Assembly (NCBI RefSeq): GCF_000299935.1
Contig: NZ_AMRL01000001.1
Coordinates: 248,001 to 312,000, forward strand
Source: Oceanibaculum indicum P24
GTDB taxonomy: Bacteria > Pseudomonadota > Alphaproteobacteria > Oceanibaculales > Oceanibaculaceae
Reading direction: 5' to 3'
DNA length: 64,000 nt
This document shows, one piece after another, positions 1-11,501 of this stretch. The position numbers and the translations under genes are program-made. The notes under the pieces were generated by a model, which was not told the origin of the DNA, made no database searches, and was given only the letters and a program-made list of their open reading frames with translations. The stretch's first letter is position 1. Each line of letters begins with the position of its first letter.

Positions 1-460
1 CGCGGTCCGCGGCCCCGGCATGGGGGTCCGCCGAGGCCGCGCCCTCGACCACCACAGGGGAAAGCATGGTGGCGGAAGAGCTGCTCTCCGGCTGCGCCAG
101 GATCACCGCCCCGCTGGTGGTCATGCGGTAGCCAAGTGCAGTACCGGCCAGCAGCCGCTGCAGCGCCGCCTCCGCCGTCATGGTGCCGCTGACGCCCTTT
201 GTCGCGGCGCCGCGCACCACATCGCCATGGGCCGATACCTGGATGCCGGCCTGCTGGCCGAAGGCGGGCAACGCCTGCGCCAGCGGCTGGGCCGGAATGT
301 CGAAACGGCGCTGTTCGACCTGGGCGACCGCCCCTGATGTCTGCGCCTGTGAAGCACCCGGTACCGCCAGCGCCATGCCGATGGCCGTGCTGAACGCCAG
401 CGCCGCCAGCAGTGCCGCCCGTCCCGTCGAATTGTTCCTTGCCCGGATATGACCCGTCAT
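1..460 (-). CDS. TonB-dependent siderophore receptor, N-terminal part (C-terminus beyond window)
   Basis: The reading frame starts at ATG 460 and runs open to the window edge, so about 153 residues are visible. It begins with a positively charged stretch and a hydrophobic segment ending in GASQAQ, a signal peptide for the periplasm. An STN (secretin/TonB N-terminal) domain follows at about residues 48-100, starting RRFDIPAQPLAQALPAFGQQ. The STN domain is the signalling domain of FecA/FpvA-type receptors that report ligand binding to a FecR protein. The plug and barrel lie outside the window. It sits 137 bases downstream of fecR and fecI on the same strand, the usual fecI-fecR-receptor order. 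A Fur-like box lies 49-65 bases upstream. The ligand cannot be read from this part. Confidence 0.88.
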   Translation of the reverse strand, partial: MTGHIRARNNSTGRAALLAALAFSTAIGMALAVPGASQAQTSGAVAQVEQRRFDIPAQPLAQALPAFGQQAGIQVSAHGDVVRGAATKGVSGTMTAEAALQRLLAGTALGYRMTTSGAVILAQPESSSSATMLSPVVVEGAASADPHAGAADR

Positions 461-508
461 CGCCTTCGCTCCCCCATGAACAGCGGAAAAGCGCCGATCC
501 GCCCCCTT

Positions 509-525
509 TGCGAATACGACGCAAT
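509..525 (-). promoter_or_regulatory. Candidate Fur-like box before the TonB receptor
   Basis: The plus strand reads TGCGAATACGACGCAAT. It matches 12 of 17 positions of the Fur-type pattern TGCGAATGATTCGCATT, which I recall from alphaproteobacterial Fur sites. It lies between fecR and the receptor start. Taken alone it is weak; it gains weight because similar sites precede the other iron genes in this window. Confidence 0.4.
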
Positions 526-555
526 GTTAGTTTCTGACTTAAGGACGATGGCGCG

Positions 556-589
556 CGGACCGCTGTTCAGAAAAAACTGCAGAGGTCCG
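556..589. other. Hairpin between fecR and receptor gene
   Basis: CGGACC (556-561) pairs with GGTCCG (584-589). A second short stem, CTG/CAG, closes on an A-rich loop. It lies just after the fecR stop on the minus strand. It could be a processing or attenuation element between regulator and receptor. No T-run follows in the minus direction, so it is not a classic terminator for fecR. Confidence 0.35.
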
Positions 590-597
590 GATTTTTA

Positions 598-1620
598 TCA
601 GCTTCCGGAGATAATTGTGATCCAGGGGGACAGCCGGTACAGGCGTGCACCCTGCGCCTCGGCGATGGCCGCGAAGGCGGCGTCCGGGTCGGTCAGGCTG
701 TACACGCCGGTCAGCGGCTGCCGGGCGAGGCCATCCCCACGCAGGATGACGACGCCCTTATAATAGGGGCGCAGTTCCGCCACCGCCTCTGCCACCGGCA
801 TGTCGCGGGCGATCAGCCGCCCGTCCCGCCAGGCCGCGACTTCCTGCGGATTCATCCGGCCCTGCGCGCGCTTGCCGTCCGGTCCGACGCGTACCCAGCC
901 GCCTGCCGTCAGCACCGCCGTCTCGGCGGCATCGGTGACGCTGACTTTGCCCTCCCGCACGGCGACGCCGATGACATCCCGCATATCGCGGACCTCGAAG
1001 GCGGTGCCGAGCACCTTCGCCTCGACCCCGCCGGCCAACACCCGGAAGGGATGCGCCGGGTCCGGCGTCACCTCGAAAAAGGCCTGTCCGGCAAGCAGCG
1101 TGACAATGCGCCGGCCGCCCGTGAAATCGAGCGCGACCGCACTTTCCGGCGCCAGCTGGGCTCGGCTGCCATCGGCCAGCGTCAGCGTCGTGACCTGACC
1201 GCGCGGGCTGATGTGATCGGCATTCAGCCGCAGCGCGGCATCGGGCAGAAGGATGACCGCAAGGCAGGCCGCCATCGCCGCCGCCATGAGGGCCAGCGCC
1301 CGGCGGCGCTGGGGAAAGGAAACGATTTTGCCCCCAGTGGCAACTGGCGCGGCCTCTTCGGGGGTGCCTCCCCTCCCCGACCACGCCGCGCGGTGCCGGG
1401 GCGTGGCGAGGCCCATCACTGCGTGGGTATGAGCGATTTCCTCCCAGTCGCGGGCATGGGCAGGATCGGCGGCCAGCCAGCGCTCGAAATCGGCGTGCAG
1501 CGCCTCATCTTCAGGCGCATCCAGCAACGCGACCATCCAGTCGCTGGCCTTCGACGGCTGCATCCGATCCTCCCTGGCTGGCGCCGTCATTCCGGCGCGG
1601 CGGCTATCCTGCTGAGTCAT
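598..1620 (-). CDS. FecR-family anti-sigma/sigma regulator
   Basis: This 340-residue protein has the FecR layout: an N-terminal DUF4880-like cytoplasmic domain (DWMVALLDAPEDEALHADF and RDWEEIA), one membrane segment (ALALMAAAMAACLAVILL), then a periplasmic FecR domain (TLADGSRAQLAPESAVALDF, AGQAFFEV, VAVREGKVSV). FecR proteins take the signal from the receptor STN domain and control the partner ECF sigma factor at the inner membrane. I chose ATG 1620 (MTQQDSRR), which follows a GGAA stretch and lies 24 bases after the sigma gene stop. A GTG at 1641 and ATGs at 1590 and 1563 are alternatives. It sits between the sigma gene and the receptor in one transcription unit. Confidence 0.9.
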   Translation of the reverse strand: MTQQDSRRAGMTAPAREDRMQPSKASDWMVALLDAPEDEALHADFERWLAADPAHARDWEEIAHTHAVMGLATPRHRAAWSGRGGTPEEAAPVATGGKIVSFPQRRRALALMAAAMAACLAVILLPDAALRLNADHISPRGQVTTLTLADGSRAQLAPESAVALDFTGGRRIVTLLAGQAFFEVTPDPAHPFRVLAGGVEAKVLGTAFEVRDMRDVIGVAVREGKVSVTDAAETAVLTAGGWVRVGPDGKRAQGRMNPQEVAAWRDGRLIARDMPVAEAVAELRPYYKGVVILRGDGLARQPLTGVYSLTDPDAAFAAIAEAQGARLYRLSPWITIISGS

Positions 1621-1644
1621 AGACGTTCCAGCCCACGGCACCGT

Positions 1645-2232
1645 TCAGTCATTGCCATTTGGATCTTGCTGGCGGGCTTTCGGATAAAGCCGGGCGCGGC
1701 AATGCTCCAGCCCATCGGTGACCAGGCTGTGCGCGAGGCCGACAGAGATATCGAGGCGAGCCGCAATCTCCCGCAGGCTGCAACCACCGAAGCGATGCAT
1801 CTCCAGCGCGGTGCGCGTGCGCTCCGGCAGTTCGGCCATCGCCTGCATGACGAGCCTAAGTTCGCCGCGCGCGCCCACGACCGTTTCCGGCGACGGGCTG
1901 TCCGCGCCAAGCTGCCCCATGCTCTCCTCAGGATCGGGCGCCTGCCGGTCGCGCTCCCGGCTCAGCCGGCGGCGGAAATCGAGGGAGAGGTTGCGCACGA
2001 TCCGGTACAGATAGGCCAGCGGCTCACTCACTCCCTGCCCGCCGGCTTCCTGCTCCGCCGGCGCGGCATCGAAGCGCAGGAAGGCCTCCTGCACGACATC
2101 CTCGGCCTGGGCGCGGTCGCCGACGATCCTGCTGGCATAGTTCAGCAGCGCACCGCGATGCGCCAGGAACAGATCCAGCCTGTCCGGATTGCCAGCCAAA
2201 AGACGATTTCCCCTGCGCGTGCCATCATGCAT
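1645..2232 (-). CDS. ECF sigma factor, FecI type
   Basis: This 195-residue protein has sigma region 2 (DLFLAHRGALLNYAS, then RAQAEDVVQEAFLR and PLAYLYRIVRNLSLDFRRR) and region 4 (LPERTRTALEMHRFGG, LREIAARLDISVG, VTDGLEHCR). This is the compact two-domain form of extracytoplasmic-function sigma factors. Followed by fecR and a TonB receptor, it should direct RNA polymerase to the receptor gene when the external siderophore is present. A Fur-like palindrome lies 15-27 bases upstream of its ATG, so iron repression is likely. The shine-dalgarno sequence is weak. Confidence 0.92.
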   Translation of the reverse strand: MHDGTRRGNRLLAGNPDRLDLFLAHRGALLNYASRIVGDRAQAEDVVQEAFLRFDAAPAEQEAGGQGVSEPLAYLYRIVRNLSLDFRRRLSRERDRQAPDPEESMGQLGADSPSPETVVGARGELRLVMQAMAELPERTRTALEMHRFGGCSLREIAARLDISVGLAHSLVTDGLEHCRARLYPKARQQDPNGND

Positions 2233-2242
2233 TGCACTTCAA

Positions 2243-2259
2243 TGCGAGTGATTATCACT
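2243..2259. promoter_or_regulatory. Candidate Fur-like box upstream of fecI
   Basis: TGCGAGTGATTATCACT contains the perfect 6-1-6 palindrome AGTGATTATCACT (2247-2259) and matches 13 of 17 positions of TGCGAATGATTCGCATT. It lies immediately upstream of the sigma factor start, where a bound repressor would block the promoter or early transcription. Binding by Fur, rather than Irr or another iron regulator, is inferred. Confidence 0.5.
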
Positions 2260-2412
2260 TCCTTGACGCCACGCCAATCCATTCCCCGCCTCAAGCCCAG
2301 CAACGCAGATCAGCCATCCGGGCCAGCGGTCCCACCCCCGCTTGCATTTGCAATTCCAACCGCGCAAGGATTGCAACAAAGCCTCAAACATCGTCTCGAC
2401 TCTTCATTCGAT

Positions 2413-2434
2413 AATCAGCGACACAATCAGCGAC
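2413..2434 (+). repeat. Two tandem copies of a 10-bp word before the BNR gene
   Basis: AATCAGCGAC occurs at 2413-2422 and again at 2425-2434, a 12-bp period, directly before the ribosome-binding site of the gene at 2446. A GATAAT at 2410-2415 could be the -10 element of its promoter. The repeat may be an operator or may be chance. Confidence 0.3.
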
Positions 2435-2445
2435 GGGGAACAGGA

Positions 2446-5616
<3,171 letters not shown>

Positions 5617-5645
5617 GGCACGGCGGGGAAGGAACCGGACAGGCC

Positions 5646-6836
5646 ATGCTGAGACAGCCGGCGAGCTTCTGGCGCCTGTTCGGTGCCGACTTCATCCTGC
5701 GCACCGCCTATCAGATGGGCAAGACGCCGGTGCTGCCGCTGTTCGCAGCGGCCATCGGCGCCGGGCAGATGCTGATCGGCAGCATCGTGGCGGTGTCCAC
5801 GGTAACCGGCATGCTGCTGAAGCCTATGATCGGCGCCCTGTCGGACCGCTGGGGCCGCCGGCTGTGGCTGTGGCTGGCGCTGGCGGTGTTCGCCGGCACG
5901 CCCTTCCTCTACCAGTTCGTGACGACGCCGGACGAGCTGCTGGTGCTGCGGCTGTTCCACGGCACCGCGACTGCCATCTTCGGGCCGGTCACGCTGGCCT
6001 ACATCATCGAGATGGGGCGGGAGGAACGGGCCACCCGGCTCGGCTGGTTCGAGATGGCGCGGTCGGGCGGCTATTTCTTCGCGCCCGCCATCACCGGCTG
6101 GCTGCTGACCATCATGCCGCCGGAGCAGGTGTTCACCATCATCGGCGCGCTCAGCTGCCTTGCCTTCATTCCCGTCGCCTTCATGACGCATACGGACACG
6201 CCACTACAGGCGCAGCGGGAACATCGGCCCAGCCTGTGGCGGCAGCTCGCCACCGGCTTCAGCCATGCCGCCAGCCGCATTGAGCTGTGGTTCGCCAGCT
6301 GCCTTGAGGTGACGGTCTATTGCGTGACCTACGGGCTGAAGGCCTTCCTGCCGATCTTCGCGGTGCAGGAGGCAGGATTCAGCGTGCTGGCCGCCGGCCT
6401 GTTCTTCACCGTGCAGGAGGCCGCGCACATGCTGACCCGGCCCATCGGCGGGCGGCTGGGCGACCGGCGCGGCTACCTGCCGGCGATCTCCGGCGGCATG
6501 GCGGTGCTGGGGGCCGCCCTGCTGCTGCTGCCGACAACGACGACCGGGGCGGAGCTGGTCACCGTCGCGGTGCTGAGCGGCATCGCCCAGGGGCTGATCT
6601 TCCCCTCCACCGTGGCGCTGGTCGGCAACGCGGTCTCCGCCAGCCATACCGGCCTTGGGCTCGGCATGTACGGTACGATGAAGAATCTGGGCAAGGTGAT
6701 CGGCCCGATTGCGACCGGCGCCATGCTGGAGCTGCTGTCCTACGGCACCGTGTTCCGGGCGCTGGCTGGCTTCATCCTGGCGGTGGCGCTGTTCGTGCTG
6801 CTGACCCACCGCCAGCGTCAGCGCGTGTATGAGTAA
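5646..6836 (+). CDS. Major facilitator superfamily transporter
   Basis: This 396-residue protein is strongly hydrophobic, with about 12 membrane segments in two halves. The MFS motif A is GALSDRWGRRLWL between segments 2 and 3, with an echo (GGRLGDRRGYLP) in the second half. This is the drug/metabolite antiporter size class (DHA1-like), driven by the proton gradient in the inner membrane. It starts 29 bases after the BNR gene and may share its transcript. Its 3' end overlaps a strong two-way terminator. Substrate unknown. Confidence 0.85.
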   Translation: MLRQPASFWRLFGADFILRTAYQMGKTPVLPLFAAAIGAGQMLIGSIVAVSTVTGMLLKPMIGALSDRWGRRLWLWLALAVFAGTPFLYQFVTTPDELLVLRLFHGTATAIFGPVTLAYIIEMGREERATRLGWFEMARSGGYFFAPAITGWLLTIMPPEQVFTIIGALSCLAFIPVAFMTHTDTPLQAQREHRPSLWRQLATGFSHAASRIELWFASCLEVTVYCVTYGLKAFLPIFAVQEAGFSVLAAGLFFTVQEAAHMLTRPIGGRLGDRRGYLPAISGGMAVLGAALLLLPTTTTGAELVTVAVLSGIAQGLIFPSTVALVGNAVSASHTGLGLGMYGTMKNLGKVIGPIATGAMLELLSYGTVFRALAGFILAVALFVLLTHRQRQRVYE

Positions 6837-6863
6837 TCCGGGGCGCTAGCCGGCCCCGGATTA
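6834..6863. terminator. Bidirectional terminator hairpin between MFS and RND genes
   Basis: TAATCCGGGGC (6834-6844) and GCCCCGGATTA (6853-6863) form a perfect 11-bp stem with an 8-base loop. The TAA of the left arm is the MFS stop codon, and the RND stop lies four bases past the right arm. It stands between two converging genes and can serve both. There is no long T-run. Confidence 0.75.
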
Positions 6864-6866
6864 ATC

Positions 6867-9800
6867 TCAGACAGTCTGATCGGACGGCGGCAGGCTGTGC
6901 CCTGGCCCGGCCACCGGGCCGCAGACATGCTTCAGCGGACGGTTGCCCGCCAGACGGCGCAGCAGCACATAGAACACCGGCGTCAGGAAGATGCCGAAGA
7001 AGGTCACGCCGATCATGCCGGAGAACACGGCGATGCCCATGGCCTGGCGCATCTCCGCCCCCGCGCCGCTGGAAATCACCAGCGGCACCACGCCCATGAT
7101 GAAGGCCAGCGAGGTCATCAGGATCGGCCGCAGGCGCAGCCGGCTGGCCTCGATGGCGGCCTCCACCGGCTTCATGCCGGACAGTTCCAGCTCGCGGGCA
7201 AACTCCACGATCAGGATGGCGTTCTTCGCCGACAGCCCGACCAGCACGATCAATCCGATCTGCGTGAAGACGTTGTTGTCGCCGCCGCTGATCCACACGC
7301 CCGCCATCGCCGCCAGCAGCCCCATCGGCACGATCAGGATGATGGCGATGGGCAGGGTCAGGCTCTCGTACTGCGCGGCCAGCACCAGGAACACCAGCAG
7401 GATGGCCAGCGGGAAGACCAGGATGGCGGAATTGCCAGCCAGGATTTCCTGATAGGTCAGCTCCGTCCATTCATAGGCCATGCCCGGCGGCAGCGTCTCG
7501 GCGGCGATCCGGTCGATGGCGGCCTGCGCCTCGCCGGTGGAATAGCCGGGCGCGGCCCCGCCATTCACATCCGCTGACAGGAAGCCGTTATAGCGCATGG
7601 CGCGTTCCGGCCCCGCCGCCTCCTTCACCCGCAGCACGGCGGACAACGGCACCATCTCGCCATTGCTGGAGCGGACCTGCAGCCGGCCGATATCCTCGGC
7701 CCGCGCACGATATTCCGCATCAGCCTGCACACGGACCGAATAGGTACGGCCGAACTTGTTGAAATCATTCACATAGAGCGACCCCAGATAGATCTGCAGC
7801 GTCTCGAACACATCGGTCACGGAGACGCCCAGCTGGCGGGCTCGCGTGCGGTCGATATCGGCATAGAGCTGCGGCACATTCACCTGATAGCTGGAGAAGA
7901 TGCCGGCCAGCTCCGGCGTCTGGTAGGCGCGGGCGACGAAGGCCTTGGTCGCCTGGTCCAGCGCGGCATAGCCCTGGCCGGTGCGGTCCTCCAGCTGCAG
8001 CTTGAAGCCGCCGATGGTGCCAAGCCCCTGCACCGGCGGCGGCGGGAACATGGCGATGAACGCCTCCTCGATGCCGGCGAACTTCTGGTTCAGCTGCATG
8101 GCGATGGCGTTGCCGCCCAGCGCCGGGTCCTTGCGCAGGTGGAAATCGTCCAGCCCGACGAACACGATGCCGGAATTGGAACTGTTGGTGAAACCGTTGA
8201 TCGACAGGCCGGGAAAGGCAATGGCGTCGCGCACGCCCGGCTGCTGCAGGGCGATTTCACCCATCTGCCGGATCACCTCTTCCGTGCGGTCCAGCGTGGC
8301 GCCGTCGGGCAGCTGCGCGAAGCCCACCAGATACTGCTTGTCCTGGCCCGGCACGAAACCGCCCGGCACGCTCCTGAACAGGCCGACGGTCAATCCGACC
8401 AGCAGCAGATAGACTGCCATCATCAGCGTCTTGCGCGAGATCACGCCGCGCAGACCGTTGCCATAGGCGTTGGAGCCGCGGTTGAAGGCCCGGTTGAAGC
8501 CCCGGAACAGCCAGCCGAACAGCTTGTCCATGCCGCGGCTCAGCGCATCCTTCGGCGCGTGGTGCGACTTCAGCAGCAGCGCCGCCAGCGCCGGCGACAG
8601 CGTCAGCGAGTTGATCGCCGAGATGATGGTGGAGATCGAGATGGTCAGCGCGAACTGCTTGTAGAACTGGCCGGTCAGGCCGGTGATGAAGGCCAGCGGC
8701 ACGAACACCGCCACCAGCACCAGCGCAATGGCGATGATCGGGCCGGACACTTCGCGCATCGCGCGGTAGGTCGCCTCGATCGGGGTCAGCCCCTCCTCGA
8801 TGTTGCGCTCGACATTCTCCACCACGACGATGGCGTCATCGACCACGATGCCGATGGCCAGCACCAGCCCGAACAGAGTCAGCGCGTTGATCGAGAAGCC
8901 GAACACATACATCACCGCGAAGGTGCCGACGATGGAGACCGGCACCGCCAGCAGCGGGATGATCGAGGCGCGCCAGGTCTGCAGGAACAGGATCACCACC
9001 AGCACCACCAGCACGATGGCTTCCAGCAGCGTCATCACCACCGCGTCGATGGAGGCGCGCACGAACTGCGTGGTGTCATAGACGATCTGGTATTCCACGC
9101 CTTCCGGCATGTTCTGCTGGATTTCGTCCATCACCACGCGGACCTGGTCGGAGATCTCGATGGCGTTGGAACCGGGCGACTGGAACACCGGCACGGCGAC
9201 CGCCGGCTTGTTGTTCAGGAGCGAGCGCAGCGCATATTCCGCCGCGCCCATCTCGACCCGGGCGATGTCCTTCAGCCGGGTCACCTGCCCGTCCGCGCCG
9301 GACTTCACGATGATCTCGCCGAATTCCTCCTCGGTTTCCAGGCGGCCCTGTGCGTTCACCGAAAGCTGCAAATCGATGCCCGGCACGCTGGGCGACGCGC
9401 CCACCACGCCGGCGGCGGCCTGCACGTTCTGCGCGCGGATCTCGTTCACCACATCGCTGGCCGACAGGCCCAGCTCCGCCACCTTGTCGGGGTCGAGCCA
9501 GATGCGCATGGAATAGTCGCCGGAGCCGAACAGCTGCACATCGCCGACACCGTCGATACGCGCCAGCCGGTCCTTCACATTGAGGACGGCATAGTTGCGC
9601 AGATAGGTCATGTCATAGCGGTCATTCGGCGACAGCAGATGCACGACCATCATCAGGTCAGGTGAGCTTTTCACCGTGGTGATGCCAAGGCGGCGTACCT
9701 CCTCCGGCAGGCGCGGCTCGGCCTGTGAGACGCGGTTCTGCACCAGCTGCTGCGCCTTGTCCGGGTCGGTGCCCAGCTTGAAGGTGACGGTCAGCGTCAT

Positions 9801-10067
9801 CAGCCCGTCGGTGGTCGCCTGGCTGCTCATATAGAGCATGTCCTCGACGCCGTTGATCGCCTCCTCGATGGGGGTGGCCACCGTCTCGGCGATGACGCGC
9901 GGATTGGCGCCCGGATAATTGGCACGCACCACGATCTGCGGCGGCACCACCTCGGGATATTCCGACACCGGCATGGAGCGCAGCGCGATCAGGCCGGCCA
10001 CAAAGATCAGGACCGACAGAACGCCCGCGAAAATGGGACGGTCGATGAAGAATTTGGAGATATTCAT
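6867..10067 (-). CDS. RND multidrug efflux permease, HAE1 family
   Basis: This 1066-residue protein is full length for AcrB/MexB-type inner-membrane pumps. It starts MNISKFFIDRPIFAGVLSV, the family signature, and has the duplicated layout of large periplasmic loops between membrane segments 1-2 and 7-8. The proton-relay segment GIVVDDAIVVVENVERN in TM4 carries the paired Asp residues. It exports hydrophobic or amphipathic compounds by proton antiport in complex with a periplasmic adaptor and an outer-membrane channel. The adaptor gene lies 39 bases upstream on the same strand. No TolC-type channel gene is present, so an outside partner is needed. Control is probably by the divergent TetR gene at 11502. 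Confidence 0.95.
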   Translation of the reverse strand: MNISKFFIDRPIFAGVLSVLIFVAGLIALRSMPVSEYPEVVPPQIVVRANYPGANPRVIAETVATPIEEAINGVEDMLYMSSQATTDGLMTLTVTFKLGTDPDKAQQLVQNRVSQAEPRLPEEVRRLGITTVKSSPDLMMVVHLLSPNDRYDMTYLRNYAVLNVKDRLARIDGVGDVQLFGSGDYSMRIWLDPDKVAELGLSASDVVNEIRAQNVQAAAGVVGASPSVPGIDLQLSVNAQGRLETEEEFGEIIVKSGADGQVTRLKDIARVEMGAAEYALRSLLNNKPAVAVPVFQSPGSNAIEISDQVRVVMDEIQQNMPEGVEYQIVYDTTQFVRASIDAVVMTLLEAIVLVVLVVILFLQTWRASIIPLLAVPVSIVGTFAVMYVFGFSINALTLFGLVLAIGIVVDDAIVVVENVERNIEEGLTPIEATYRAMREVSGPIIAIALVLVAVFVPLAFITGLTGQFYKQFALTISISTIISAINSLTLSPALAALLLKSHHAPKDALSRGMDKLFGWLFRGFNRAFNRGSNAYGNGLRGVISRKTLMMAVYLLLVGLTVGLFRSVPGGFVPGQDKQYLVGFAQLPDGATLDRTEEVIRQMGEIALQQPGVRDAIAFPGLSINGFTNSSNSGIVFVGLDDFHLRKDPALGGNAIAMQLNQKFAGIEEAFIAMFPPPPVQGLGTIGGFKLQLEDRTGQGYAALDQATKAFVARAYQTPELAGIFSSYQVNVPQLYADIDRTRARQLGVSVTDVFETLQIYLGSLYVNDFNKFGRTYSVRVQADAEYRARAEDIGRLQVRSSNGEMVPLSAVLRVKEAAGPERAMRYNGFLSADVNGGAAPGYSTGEAQAAIDRIAAETLPPGMAYEWTELTYQEILAGNSAILVFPLAILLVFLVLAAQYESLTLPIAIILIVPMGLLAAMAGVWISGGDNNVFTQIGLIVLVGLSAKNAILIVEFARELELSGMKPVEAAIEASRLRLRPILMTSLAFIMGVVPLVISSGAGAEMRQAMGIAVFSGMIGVTFFGIFLTPVFYVLLRRLAGNRPLKHVCGPVAGPGHSLPPSDQTV

Positions 10068-10098
10068 GAAAACAGACTCCGCCCCGCAGCCCGGCTGA

Positions 10099-10117
10099 CG
10101 CAGCGCTTAGCGCTGCG
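10099..10117. other. Perfect hairpin over the adaptor stop codon
   Basis: CGCAGCGC (10099-10106) and GCGCTGCG (10110-10117) form an 8-bp stem, with the adaptor gene's stop codon as the three-base loop. It lies at the adaptor/permease junction. It may affect termination, message stability or the ratio of adaptor to permease. Confidence 0.5.
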
Positions 10118-11336
10118 CCACCGATGTGCTGCCGGCAGGCTTGGAAGGATTGTACATGCTGACCATCTGCGGGGCGACGACCGCGCCCGGCCGCACCCGA
10201 TGCAGGCCGTTCACGACGATGCGCTCGCCGGCTTCCAGCCCGGAGGTGACGACGCGCAGCCCGTCCTCGGTGGAGGCACCCAGCGCCACCTCGCGATAGC
10301 CCACCTTGTTCTCACCATCGACCACCAGCACGAACTTCTTGTCCTGGTCGGTACCGATGGCCCGTTCGGAGATCACCAGCAGCGAATCGGCCTTGGCCTC
10401 GCCCATGCGCAGCCGCACGAACTGGCCCGGCATCAGCAGCCCCTGGGAATTGTCGAACTGGGCCCGCACGCGCACCGTGCCGCTGCGGGCATCGACGGCA
10501 TTGTCGATCAGCTGCAGCTGGCCGGTATGGTCGGTGCCGCCGCTGCCAATGGTGCCCATCTGCACGGGAATGCGATCGATGGCGCCTGGCGTGCCCTGGG
10601 CGGCCAGATCGTGCAGCGACGCGCTGACGATCCGCTCATTCACGTCGAAGCCGGCATAGATCGGATCGACCGACACCAGATTGGTCAGCACCGGCGCGCC
10701 GGGACCGGCGGCCACGAGGTTGCCGACGGTGATCTCCAGCTTGCCGACGCGGCCGGAGACCGGCGCCTTGATCTCGGTATAGCCGAGATTGAGCTGGGCC
10801 GCCTGCAGCCCGGCCTGGGCGGCGCGCAGGTTGGCCACCGCCTCGGTATAGGCGCTGACCCGCTGATCGACGACGCTCTGCGAGATCGTGCCGCGGTTGG
10901 ACTGCTGGAGCTGCTGCGCGCGGTCACGCTCCTTGCGGGCGAAGGAGACGCGGGTTTCCGCCGCCGCCACCTCGGCCTGCAGCCGGGCGACCTCCGCCTT
11001 GTAGGGATCGGGATCGATGATGATGAGCAGGTCGCCCTTGCGGACCAGCCCGCCCTCGCGGAAATGCACCGACTGCACCGCGCCAGACACGCGCGAGCGG
11101 ATATCCACCCGCTCAACCGCTTCCAGCCGGCCGGAGAATTCATTCCACAGGCCGGTCTCGCGGCGCTCCACCGTCGCCACGGAGACAGGAACGGCGCTGG
11201 GGGCCTGCGCCGCCGGGGCCGGCGTATCGTCGGCCAGCACGGCATGCCAGCCTTGCGTGAGAAAGAGGCCGCCACCGGCTGCGGTGACGCCAAGGACGAG
11301 CGCGGCGCCCAGAAGGCGCCGTAAGGCCTTGTTCAT
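10107..11336 (-). CDS. RND efflux periplasmic adaptor (membrane fusion protein)
   Basis: This 409-residue protein starts with an uncleaved or cleaved hydrophobic segment (LLGAALVLGVTAAGGGLF). It then shows the adaptor order: a first lipoyl half (VDIRSRVSGAVQSVHFREGG, LVRKGDLLIIIDPDPY), a coiled-coil hairpin (VARLQAEVAAAETRVSFARK), a second lipoyl half (YTEIKAPVSGRVGKLE), a beta-barrel (PVQMGTIGSGGTDHTGQLQ) and a membrane-proximal domain (GERIVVNGLHRVRPGAVV). It links the RND permease encoded just downstream to an outer-membrane channel. It is transcribed away from the TetR gene at 11502 across a 165-bp region with an operator-like inverted repeat. Confidence 0.94.
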   Translation of the reverse strand: MNKALRRLLGAALVLGVTAAGGGLFLTQGWHAVLADDTPAPAAQAPSAVPVSVATVERRETGLWNEFSGRLEAVERVDIRSRVSGAVQSVHFREGGLVRKGDLLIIIDPDPYKAEVARLQAEVAAAETRVSFARKERDRAQQLQQSNRGTISQSVVDQRVSAYTEAVANLRAAQAGLQAAQLNLGYTEIKAPVSGRVGKLEITVGNLVAAGPGAPVLTNLVSVDPIYAGFDVNERIVSASLHDLAAQGTPGAIDRIPVQMGTIGSGGTDHTGQLQLIDNAVDARSGTVRVRAQFDNSQGLLMPGQFVRLRMGEAKADSLLVISERAIGTDQDKKFVLVVDGENKVGYREVALGASTEDGLRVVTSGLEAGERIVVNGLHRVRPGAVVAPQMVSMYNPSKPAGSTSVAQR

Positions 11337-11410
11337 ATGAGGACTCCTTGACCGGTGGTCGGTTCGCTGAGTGGCGGGGTGGCGCGGTCAAGGCCGGCTG
11401 CCCATCCAGT

Positions 11411-11430
11411 TCTGTAGCGTTTGTTACAGA
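11411..11430. promoter_or_regulatory. Candidate TetR operator in the efflux intergenic region
   Basis: TCTGTA (11411-11416) and TACAGA (11425-11430) form a perfect 6-8-6 inverted repeat between the adaptor and tetR genes. Size and position fit an operator for the TetR protein encoded at 11502, repressing both directions. The tetR gene itself has a strong ribosome-binding site, AAAAAAGGAGGA at about 11485. Confidence 0.5.
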
Positions 11431-11501
11431 TATGCCGCTGGACGGATACCGTCAAGCGAATTATATAGTGCTTAGTAAAAAATTAAAAAAGGAGGATCGC
11501 C

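Noticed and set aside
1051-2445. In-frame upstream extension of the BNR gene
   Set aside because: This part lies opposite fecR and fecI, has no recognisable fold, and the conserved family start and a good ribosome-binding site are at 2446.
8139-9665. 508-residue plus-strand frame opposite the RND permease
   Set aside because: It is a His/Gln/Arg-rich shadow frame of a full-length, well-conserved permease gene.
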